From Chara braunii (Eukaryota > Streptophyta > Charophyceae > Charales > Characeae), in the NCBI GenBank assembly GCA_003427395.1, contig BFEA01000831.1:475818-501778 (forward strand): 25,961 bases of DNA, in the 5' to 3' direction. The notes beneath the pieces were generated by a model. That model was not told the DNA's origin and ran no database searches. It was given only the letters and a program-made list of their open reading frames with translations. Shown here in pieces: positions 1 through 7,789 of this stretch (within the stretch, counting starts at the first letter, position 1; each line of letters opens with the position of its first letter). A program made the position numbers and the translations under genes.

Positions 1-92
1 TTTTTTTTTTTTTTTTTTTCTTGGGACAAATGCTCCAGTCTATTCATGGGGAGCAGCACGTGCTGGGAACCAGGCCCAGAGTCCCATATAGA
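1..92 (-). mobile_element. LINE/SINE 3' tail with poly(A), minus strand
   Basis: The window opens with 19 T, then about 70 bp that match, read on the minus strand, the 3' end of LINE B at 8880-8951 (shared blocks such as CCAGCA-GTGCTGCTCCCC and ATAGA-TGGAGC before the A-run). The element body must extend to the right. Where it ends is unknown, and its left TSD lies outside the window. It could be a 5'-truncated LINE copy or a SINE carrying the same tail. Confidence 0.65.
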
Positions 93-107
93 GTCACACA
101 AGCCATT

Positions 108-141
108 TGAGATACCGGGGCCATTACCTGGCTTCGGCTGA
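108..141 (-). repeat. Dispersed ~30-nt motif, copy 1 of 3
   Basis: This stretch matches 641-668 in the same orientation and 3468-3500 in the opposite one. The core is GATAYCGGGGC-ATTA, then GGCTTCG. In this copy it lies just internal to the retroposon tail at 1-92. What it represents is unknown; it may be part of a SINE body. Confidence 0.45.
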
Positions 142-302
142 GAATCAATCTGAGAACTATTGAAAACTATTGAAGAAATTCAAGAGAACTAAAAAGAGGT
201 TGAAAAACTATGAATGACTACTGACCTCTTTTGGAATGCTCAGAACCCCTAGACTCCCAAACAAAACTCTGTAAAACTATCCAACACTGTCTTATTCCTT
301 GT

Positions 303-1095
303 CGAGCTCTCCCAGGCCTCACACTCCCACCCGGCTAGGTTACAGAGCAACACGACTCGTCCCAACTCCGGCCAGCGTCATCCCAACAGCAACCCTTGGT
401 TGTCCCTTGGAACCCACCCCAAAGCATCCCTAGATCTCTCTACCAGGCCTCATGCTCCTGCAGTCAGCAGGTTACAGGGCAACACCCCAGCACCGGCCAG
501 CGTCGTTCTGGCATTGAACAACCACAGATCCATGAATGTACCAGTATCAAACAGCCTAAAGCGAGTTGCTAGAAGTCCCCACAATCCTAAAGCATTCTCA
601 GAACCACCTGTAAACAAACCTTTTTTTGAAGATATCAATAGATACCGGGGCTATTACGCGGCTTCGACCTTTTTTTTTTTTTTTTTTTTCTACAAGACGT
701 TCAACACTGAAATTTTGTGTCCCCCAAAGCTCGGATCGAAGAAGTATTCAGAAAAAAAAACACCTGCCTTAGGGCCTTTCAGCAGCCCAACCCTTACCTG
801 CCACCCCTATAACCCGATGCCCAATCTCTACCAGGCCTCATGCCCCCAATTGATGGGTTACAGAGTGGCACCACCCACCCCAGAATAACCCCCACCTGCT
901 AGGCCACAGGGCAAAGAGACCCACCCCGGCTCCGGCCAGCGTCGACTAGGCACCAGCTCACGAAAAGACACTAGATTGCCTTCCACCCTCGACAACTCCC
1001 CAGATCTCTCTACCAGCTCTCATGCCCTCGTACAGCTCGAGTTACAGGGCAGCACGACCAAGCCCCGGCACTGACCAGCATCGTTCTGGCCTCGT
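303..1095. repeat. Degenerate tandem/dispersed ~80-bp repeat array
   Basis: Four or five diverged units share AGATCTCTCTACCAGGCCTC, then GGTTACAGGGCA, then CCGGCCAGCGTCGTTCTGG. The clearest are 432-512 and 1002-1095. Partial units lie at about 303-374, 819-888 and 889-951. The units are separated by unrelated sequence, including a 20-T run at 670-689. No frame is conserved across units. They may be monomers of a retroposon 5' region or a decayed satellite. Confidence 0.5.
641..668 (-). repeat. Dispersed ~30-nt motif, copy 2 of 3
   Basis: The sequence GATACCGGGGCTATTACGCG followed by GCTTCG matches 108-141 and the complement of 3468-3500. A 20-T run (670-689) follows directly, so a minus-strand retroposon may have inserted beside it. 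Confidence 0.4.
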
Positions 1096-3170
1096 CTTTT
1101 CGCAAACCACCGGGACTCAGGACTAAGGGAAATAGCAGTCAAGCCACCAATCAGCACTGTAGTTGTAGATCTCATTATTCGTCTCCTTTATGCACTGGTT
1201 GCAGATATCCCCCCAACAACCCCCCTGAACCCTACTCCGGCAAGTTTTACCACGATGAAGCCACCATCTCCACCGCTGCTGTACCCTATTACAACCCTGC
1301 AGGCTAGCCCCTTCGCCGCAGAGCGCGTCATCTGCCGCCGTCACAACCACCACAACCCCCTGCCTCCAGCACCAAACCTTGGAAGAATTTTTTGATTAAG
1401 AAAAATTAGGAAAATCAGGCACAAAAAATCCTGAAAAATCACATGAACATTCCAGCGTCCACTATTCCCACAGGGAGAGGGGAAGAGAGGGAAAGGAATA
1501 ACCCTCCCTCCCCAGGGAAACTCTAGCGCCTATTGAGGTCTTAGATACATGGAAAGGGATCACCAGAGCCAAAGGGATTACTCCTCTCCCCCAAAAAACA
1601 ATCCCCTGTTTGATTACTGCCTCCGCGGGAAGGCGCCTCCTTGCCTCCCCGCCCCAGTTCGAAACAGCTCCCATAATACCCATCTTGCTCCCTCAGTCGC
1701 ATACAATACCCCCCAAAGTATGCCCCCGCAGAGCAGAAGATCCCCCTTCCTTCCTGCCCCACTCCCTCCAAGCGGAACAGCCCTCTCAACTCTCACCCTG
1801 CGGACATCAGCACCCCTTGTCCTCTCTCCCCAACCGCCATAGCTGATCTTACCCAAAAATCAGTGTGGCCCGAAAAAGGACAAACCCTCAATACCGCCCT
1901 TACCGTCTCAAAGATCACACCACCCACCTTGTGTAACCCTTGCAGGGAGGGACGCCAACCCTAAAGGAGATATCCATTCGAACACCTCTGACCCCGATCT
2001 CACAACATCACATGTTGAGACTTAACGTGTGATTTTTCAAACAGTTTTTACTCGACTCATGCAAATGAAGTTTGAATCATGAATTTACCATCGAATTCAG
2101 GAAATTCATCGAGATAAAGATAAGATTGAAGATAAGATTGGATAAGATTCAAAAATTCAAATAGGGAATCAATTCTGGTGCCCGAACGAACTTACGACTT
2201 TGATTTCCAGAACTCCAAGGTTCAAGAAATCGCTCAGAAAGTAAATCAGGAAATACTAAGCAGAAAAATAAATCGACAATCAATTGTGTATGAGAGAAAC
2301 CACAACGATTCTAAAACCAAATCGTAAAATCGACAAGAAAAATTACGAACTACCCATTGAAATCAACTAAGAAATCGGAATTACCATTCAATATTTTTTT
2401 TTCAGAAATTCCCATATCAGGAAAAGAAAAACAAGACCTAAACCCCAAGCTCAACAAAAATAGGTCATGCCTCAAGAATTTACTGGAGATTTCGTCATTG
2501 CGCGAAGTCGCCTTAAAACACATGAAGTCTCAATTTGTGCAGTCCATCGCGTAGCGCTCCACTCTCACAGTCCCTTGATCTAGCTGTCTCTCCAATGTAG
2601 AGTCCAAACTCAGCCCCTGCCTCTTCCTGTGGGAGGAAAACGACCGCCTCCCCATATCTCGTGCTAATATAGCCCCTTGGCAAACTGCACTGACCAGAAG
2701 AGATTTGGTAGGACACAATCACCTCCTTATCACTGCCCATATGCGATTGGTTGTGAGAAACCATGTAAAGCTTGTTGACGCCACCTCACAGAGAGTTCGG
2801 TCTCTGCCCAAGAGATGGAGTAGAAAGGGCAAGTATAGGAAATTCCCCACCATCGAGCCCCCACTCGCCCCACCCCTTTCTCCTCGGCACAATCCCCATT
2901 CCATTCCACTGCAACCGACGACCTACCATCGCCCGTCCCCCTCCTATCTTGCCTCCACGAAATCTCCAACGCACGCCATCGTCGTTTTCCACCCATCATG
3001 CTACTTCGCGCCACTCTATTCACGCTTCGCTCCGCGCTCGCCTCGCCACGTCGTGTTGCGTCGTGCTCCCGCGACTCCTGTACCGGACGGGGCGCAGCGC
3101 TCCCAGCCGCGCTCGTCCCCTTGAGATTTTAAAACAACACCTTTTCACCTCTTGCAGGACGCCTGATTTT
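1096..3170. other. No supported gene; C-rich then A-rich sequence
   Basis: The plus strand is rich in C and poor in G from about 1100 to 2000, A-rich from about 2030 to 2500, and C-rich with CpG from about 2800 to 3120. Several short open frames overlap on both strands, none with a recognisable motif. A minus-strand frame at 2513-2764 reads like ordinary protein (it contains GEAVVFLPQEEAGAEFGLYI) and could be a fragment of an unidentified retroelement protein. There are no flanking exons or matching copy, so it is not called as a gene. Confidence 0.4.
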
Positions 3171-3356
3171 ACTATATTTGCTAGTGCCTAGACCTTTGAG
3201 GGCTACCTTTTCCATTTGAATTTCATTTGAAGATGGACTCCTGTGAGAAACTGCATTTTACTCATATGGTTATACCCATACCAAGATCTGGGCACTAGAC
3301 TCAATGTGGAAGGGGGGAAGGTGTCTGGAAAATCAAATAAAGGACGCATAGGTGGA
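3171..3356 (+). repeat. Direct repeat, copy 1
   Basis: About 175-185 bp here recur at 3802-3977 in the same orientation. Both begin ACTATATTTGCTAGTGCCT and share GGCTACCTTTTCCATTTGAA, ATACCAAGATCTGGG and the segment ending at CGCATAGG. The copies differ by scattered substitutions and small indels. About 450 bp separate them. No LTR-type TG...CA ends or primer-binding site were seen. Confidence 0.75.
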
Positions 3357-3467
3357 TAGGGTTGAGCTGCTGACAGGGGCTAAGGCAGGTGGTTTTCGGT
3401 CTGAATATTCTCATGATCAACTCTTATAGAACCTAACTTTTTGTGTAGATTGCATAACTATCATCTT

Positions 3468-3518
3468 TCAGCCGAAGCCGCATAATGGCCCCGATATCTC
3501 AAAAAAAAAAAAAAAAAA
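3468..3518 (+). repeat. Dispersed motif copy 3 with poly(A)
   Basis: TCAGCCGAAGCCGCATAATG continues into GCCCCGATATCTC and then a run of 18 A (3501-3518). Here the motif is the 3' end of something polyadenylated on the plus strand. The matching copies at 108-141 and 641-668 are reverse-complement. No TSD could be assigned. Confidence 0.45.
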
Positions 3519-3647
3519 GGCACTGACACTTCCTACTTCTTTACTTTTTATTTTGAATAAAACACCCACGACAACAAATATGATACCCACGATAACAGAT
3601 AGGAGTGATGATATGAGCATAGTACACTCCTACCTGTCTTGCAAGGG

Positions 3648-3702
3648 ACTCCAATCTATTTGTGGGTAGCTACACCTGCTGGAAAGCGGGTCCAACGTCC
3701 CT
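3648..3702 (-). mobile_element. LINE/SINE tail fragment without poly(A)
   Basis: ACTCCAATCTATTTGTGGG and ACACCTGCTGGAAAGCGGG match the shared retroposon tail on the minus strand. No T-run precedes it, so the A-tail is lost or the fragment was truncated. It sits between the two copies of the ~175-bp direct repeat. Confidence 0.55.
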
Positions 3703-3801
3703 CACAATCATTTGAATTAAATGAACATTAGAGAATATGGAATGTAGTGTCTATGAAGTGTTTCGTCACCGTCTGATTTAAAAAGGGCTACTATAAGGCT
3801 A

Positions 3802-3977
3802 CTATATTTGCTAGTGCCTTGACCCTTTAAGGCTACCTTTTCCATTTGAATTCCATTTGAAGATGGAGTCGTGTAAAAACCCCATTTTACTCATACCTAT
3901 ACCAAGATCTGGGAACCAGACACAATGTGGATGAGCAAAAGGGATTTGGAAAATCAGATAAAGGGCGCATAGGCACT
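3802..3977 (+). repeat. Direct repeat, copy 2
   Basis: This is the second copy of 3171-3356, in the same orientation and similarly diverged. The segment between the copies carries the poly(A)-ended motif at 3468-3518 and the tail fragment at 3648-3702, so it accumulated insertions after or during duplication. Confidence 0.75.
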
Positions 3978-4280
3978 TACGCTTCCACTGTAGACCAATC
4001 CGCAAAAAAACAAACGATAATTTCTGCAAATTTCATTATGGTCCACAGCCTGTTCACCATCCTACCTCACCTTGCCCGGTTTCCCCCATTAATTTCCCCC
4101 ACTTAGCATCGATTGAAGTTTCAATATGCTTACAAATTTATAAGCGAGAGTGTTAGTGTTCTATTATTCCTTTTATATGTTCCTATTTTGTCGACATGTT
4201 ATTTTGGACTCGTTTCTTAATAGTTGATTCTGTAAATTCTACGCCATCTAGTCTTTGCTCCCTCCCACTCATATGTGCAC
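3978..4280. other. Intergenic, nothing recognised
   Basis: AT-rich sequence between the direct repeat and the SINE. No open frame of note, no repeat matching the rest of the window and no RNA-gene signal were seen. Confidence 0.5.
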
Positions 4281-4291
4281 CTCCTCAACCT

Positions 4292-4544
4292 CTTTTTTTT
4301 TTTTTTTTTTTTTTTGAAACAAAGTTTCCGTCTATTGGTGGGGAGCAACACCTGCTAGAAATCGCGTCCAACGTCCCATTTACAAAGCATTTAGATAAAG
4401 TTATAGAAAGAGTTTGGAACAAAGGCCTGAGAGACTTTGAATTCCACCAGCATTGATTGCCCCGGGAAAACCCCGGGATTAACTGAGTGGACTGCTTCTG
4501 ACTAAGCTACAAGGGCTACTGCCCTCCAGAGTTGAATGTAACAA
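4292..4544 (-). mobile_element. tRNA-derived SINE with LINE-type 3' tail, 253 bp
   Basis: Perfect 11-bp TSDs CTCCTCAACCT (4281-4291 and 4545-4555) bracket the element. Read on the minus strand, the 5' part has a pol III box A-like TAGCTTAGTCAG (4498-4509 on plus) and a degenerate box B region in a CCCGGG-rich hairpin near 4461-4478. The 3' part (about 4316-4380) is the same ~65-bp tail found at the 3' end of LINE B, followed by an A-run seen here as 23 T (4293-4315). A tRNA-like head plus LINE tail is the classic structure of a SINE mobilised by a partner LINE. Box B is poor, so the tRNA origin is an inference; the TSDs and shared tail are seen directly. Confidence 0.8.
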
Positions 4545-4573
4545 CTCCTCAACCTGTGCCCAAAGGATGTCTG

Positions 4574-5065
4574 TTTTTTTTTTTTTTTTTTTTTTTTGAA
4601 CTTCCAAAAATGAAGAGAGTCTGTGTAACGTCATCATAAGGAGCAGACACCCACAATTCTAACAAGATAGTCCTCTAATGTCATGGCCAGGGAACTTGAG
4701 GACCTAGTTGGTTCCAAATTATATCCCACCATCCGCACAACCAGATGTCACCTGGACATTGTAGGAAAACATGCTCGATTATTTTTTGGATTGACCTCAC
4801 TGGAACGTCGTCCTACAAAATTTATAACACGGGGCAGCAACACTTCTTTGTTCAAGCAAAGACCGGTCTATCAACCAATTGTTAGTAGGTAAACAACGAT
4901 GTTCAATTTGTCATTTTGAGGAGGACACATTAAATTTTGCTGGTTTAGATTTCATGATGCTAAACCATGTTACATCCCTGAGATCTTCCTTACCAATATT
5001 GAGATGCTTCGTCCATCTGGACACCACTTTGTCCTTCATGTTTATCTTTGGAAGAAGCATTCAAT
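4574..5065 (-). pseudogene. LINE A: ORF2 C-terminal fragment with poly(A)
   Basis: Translated on the minus strand, this is the last part of a plant L1-type ORF2: a segment reading KDKVVSRWTKHLNIG, then IEHRCLPTNNWLIDRSLLEQ, then the zf-RVT zinc-binding segment ending IIEHVFLQCPG. It aligns residue for residue with LINE B (about 7825-8280) and LINE D (about 16285-16704). It is broken by a TGA at 4911-4913 in place of Trp, further stops and small frameshifts. The copy ends in poly(A) (24 T at 4574-4597) inside the coding region, without the usual 3' UTR, which suggests premature polyadenylation or a deletion. At about 5065 it abuts LINE B in opposite orientation. Nonfunctional. Confidence 0.85.
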
Positions 5066-6709
5066 AGGTTGACCTAGTGGAAATCCAAAGATTGATGGAA
5101 AGATTTTGTCGACTTTCAGATATGAAAGTCAACTGGGGCAGCAAAACTTTGGGTTGGTGGATTCATCACCAAGGCCCTAGGCCCCCTGAACAACCCTGAG
5201 TCAAATGGCAACCCTGAGTCAAATGGATGCCTCCAGAAACACCCATTCGGGTACTAGGAATCTCTCTCACCGTTGATCGAAAGCCAAGAACCAACAATGA
5301 ATGAATCACCCAACCTGCACTAGTCAAGATGAAACTATGAAAAAATAATCATTCTTCGCTAATGGGTCGCACGCTAGCCATTAACAATGTGGTTTTAACT
5401 TCTATTTGGTATAAATCAGCCATATGGGCGATGGACAAGGCAACCCTCAAAGTATTTCAGCAACAACTATCTGCCTTCCTGTGGAGGGGTAACCATGAAT
5501 TAAGGAATGTGATCAACAAAGTAGCACGGCAATCGGTTATCCAACCTAAGACTAGGGGTGGGTTAGGGATCATTGACCCGGCTACTCATGTCATGGCTCT
5601 ATCGATCTAATGGATTAAAAGATTGCTCTTCAACCACCAAACTCCTTGGTCTGCATTGAAATGAGAACAAATAAAAATGTTAGCTCCCTTAACGCCTGCG
5701 GATATCGACCCATTGACGTGGTTACTAGAGAATAGATCATGGCCTCTGCCTAGAGGGTCCGCCCATTCCATACCAGGCCACATGCCCTCAAATCGACAAG
5801 CTGCAAGAAATTATCTATGTAATGACCCTTTTTGGATCACCCTTCTCCAAACATGGAGAAAACTTCCCCTGACAGACAAATCTCCCCAGAAAGATGGGAA
5901 GAGGTATGCCAACAACCTCTCTTTGATAACAGATGGATTGAGGAAGCTCAGGGGTATGTACTTCACCTCATGGATTCACCATGCAAGAGTTGGGTTAGAA
6001 AATGGATCATAAGAATCAAAGATATTTGGGATGAGGACACTAATGATTGGACTGAACCATCTACACTTCAGAGGCACCTCCGCTATTGCCACCACCCAGA
6101 GGAGGCCCTGGAAAGAATCATTGACTTAATTTCGTTAGAATGGATCAGAATCCTCATTAGAATGGATCCGAATCCTTAGGAAAGGACCCAAATTGGAGAT
6201 AAATGATTGGGTAACAATCAGAGGGCAACACTAAGTGGTTGGTTCTATCCTAGATAAATATACAAATGGAGACATCCTATTGGAGCTCTACAATCTAGCA
6301 CAAGATAACTCCATCTGTTTGAAAAGGCAAGGTCCAATCAAGTGGGTTAAGGATAGTCAAATCTTCAGAATCAGGGTGTTCAAAACAAAAGAGCAACAAC
6401 TAGCTTTCAGATCTGATACTTCCATCTTCAAACTGAAACTAGATTCAGCTAACTGGCTCTGGGGCACACCTATGGGGAACAATAGAGTCATTAAACATTA
6501 TAAAACTTACCAGCGGAATCTTCATATTTTAAACCACCAGTACCTCGGCCTCCTTTTTTTTTTTTGGGCGGCCATATACGCGCCGCGACTTCCGGTGGTC
6601 GGTGGGCGGGGGACCGGTAAGTAAGGGAAAAAAAAAAAAAAAAAAAAACACAGAGAGAGAGAGAACGAAAAAGAGAGAATGAAAGTCACAAGTTCCGAGT
6701 TGCTGCGCG

Positions 6710-6715
<6 letters not shown>

Positions 6716-6791
<76 letters not shown>

Positions 6792-6851
6792 AAAGAAAGA
6801 GAGAGAGAGAGAGAGAGACGGCGCGTCGCACAGCCTGACGCGTGCAACGCG

Positions 6852-6884
<33 letters not shown>
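6716..6884. repeat. (GA)n / GC-rich palindrome / (CT)n block
   Basis: A (GA)n tract (about 6716-6826, interrupted near 6785-6800) is followed by a ~37-nt GC-rich near-palindrome (6827-6864: CGGCGCGTCGCAC, a short loop, GCGTGCAACGCGCCGA) and then (CT)n to 6884. The GA and CT arms are themselves complementary, so the block can fold into one long hairpin. Open frames across it read only Arg-Glu or Ser-Leu repeats and are not genes. Confidence 0.8.
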
Positions 6885-6886
<2 letters not shown>

Positions 6887-7161
6887 GGGGGCCAAGTCCC
6901 ACTAGCAGCGTTGAGCTTCCTCAACGCCTGAATCTGGATGTTTTTGCGGTGATGTGCAGAAATGGTGTTGAGTTTCTTGGAATGCACATCTCCATGAACA
7001 CATCCAGATTCAGGCATTGAGGTTGCTCAACGCTGCTACCGTTTTCCCCCGAGCATAACGCACCCTCATTTTGGCTGTATCTGGCCGGAAGTACCACTCG
7101 TATACATTCATTTTTTGGGTGCGTTATGTTCGGGGGAAGACGGTAGTGGGACTTGGCCCCC
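6887..7161. mobile_element. Hairpin element, copy 1 (interrupted by a TA-flanked MITE)
   Basis: The ends are GGGGGCCAAGTCCCACTA and its inverse TAGTGGGACTTGGCCCCC. The inverted match extends outward through CAC/GTG into the flanking CT and GA repeats. The left arm, CAGCGTTGAG through CGCCTGAATCTGGATG, folds back on CATCCAGATTCAGGCATTGA through CTCAACGCTG. It matches copies at 7415-7580, 14100-14267 and 14343-14508. The right terminal segment is displaced by the insertion at 7039-7143. No protein is encoded. Confidence 0.8.
7039..7143. mobile_element. 105-bp TA-flanked MITE inside hairpin copy 1
   Basis: Terminal inverted repeats of about 27 bp start CCGTTTTCCCCCGAGCATAA on the left and end with the near-perfect inverse on the right (TTATGTTCGGGGGAAGACGG). 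TA flanks both ends (7037-7038 and 7144-7145). Removing it plus one TA restores the hairpin end CGCTGCTAGTGGGACTTGG seen in uninterrupted relatives. The TA target suggests a Tc1/mariner (Stowaway-like) MITE; that class is inferred from the target site only. Confidence 0.7.
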
Positions 7162-7164
7162 GTG

Positions 7165-7176
7165 AGAGATAGATAG

Positions 7177-7207
<31 letters not shown>

Positions 7208-7226
7208 GATAGATAGATAGAGATAG

Positions 7227-7260
<34 letters not shown>

Positions 7261-7262
7261 AG
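7165..7262 (+). repeat. (GATA)n then (GA)n microsatellite
   Basis: The sequence is AGATAGATAGAT with small interruptions, passing into (GA)n. It directly continues the GTGAGAGA end of hairpin copy 1. Confidence 0.9.
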
Positions 7263-7350
7263 TCGGCGCGTTGCACGCGTCAGGCCGTGCAATGCGTAGA
7301 GAGAGAGAGAGAGAGTCGGCACATTGCACGCGTCAGGCCGTGCAACGCGT

Positions 7351-7408
<58 letters not shown>
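7262..7408. repeat. Two GC-rich palindromic units between GA and CT tracts
   Basis: Two copies of the unit seen at 6827-6864 lie in tandem (7262-7298 and 7315-7353), each GTCGGC(G/A)C(G/A)TTGCACGC, GTCAGGC, then CGTGCAA(C/T)GCGT. They are separated by (GA)n and followed by (CT)n from 7353 to 7408. Each unit is nearly self-complementary, with arms of about 15 nt. Confidence 0.75.
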
Positions 7409-7414
7409 ACACAC

Positions 7415-7580
7415 GGGGGTCAAGTCCCACTAGCAGCGTTGAGCAACCTCAACGCCTTAATCTCTACGTGTTCATGAAGATGTGCATTTCATGAAACTCA
7501 ACATCATTCTGCACATCACCGCAAAAACGTCCAGATTCAGGCGTTGAGGTAGCTCAACGCTGGTAGTGGGACCCCGGGGG
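7415..7580. mobile_element. Hairpin element, copy 2, 166 bp
   Basis: It begins GGGGGTCAAGTCCCACTAGC and ends TAGTGGGACCCCGGGGG. The arms carry CAGCGTTGAGCAACCTCAAC on the left and CAGATTCAGGCGTTGAGGTA on the right, with a small central loop. The length equals the copy at 14343-14508. It again abuts a CT/CA microsatellite on its left side. Confidence 0.8.
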
Positions 7581-7789
7581 AACAATGCAGTGTCGGTTTT
7601 GCTTTTCTCGTTTTCTTTTTTTTTGTCTTTTTTTTTCACGTATGAAGTTTTTTTTATTTTTATTTTCATTTTGTCCAATAAAATGTTTGTAAAATGCCTT
7701 GTCACGCATCTACCGGTAGTCGCAGGCTCGGCGTGGTAACCATAGGCTACGCCTACCGGTAGTTGCAGGGACGGGCCTTCGACACCAGT
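7581..7789. other. Inner right flank of the TTAA insertion; T-rich, two direct repeats
   Basis: A T-rich stretch (about 7597-7680) is followed by two copies of CTACCGGTAGT(C/T)GCAG (7709 and 7753 regions). No gene is seen. This may be the remaining original body of the TTAA-flanked element. Confidence 0.45.

Noticed and set aside
1462-1856. Overlapping open frames on both strands
   Set aside because: Up to three frames are open at once because the region is C-rich; none has motifs.
2705-3191. Pro/Arg/Ser-rich open frames on the plus strand
   Set aside because: Overlapping frames in CpG- and C-rich DNA with no conserved motif; composition explains their length.
3171-3977. LTR retrotransposon with ~175-bp LTRs
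   Set aside because: No TG...CA ends, primer-binding site, polypurine tract or internal coding sequence were seen.
4683-5067. Plus-strand open frames at 4683-4892 and 4879-5067
   Set aside because: The minus strand here is LINE A ORF2, which explains them fully.
6716-7414. CRISPR-like repeat-spacer array
   Set aside because: The palindromic units are separated by microsatellites, not unique spacers, and the context is plant nuclear DNA.
6522-7477. Several long open frames of Arg-Glu or Ser-Leu repeats
   Set aside because: They are translations of GA/CT/GATA microsatellites and have no start context or family motif.
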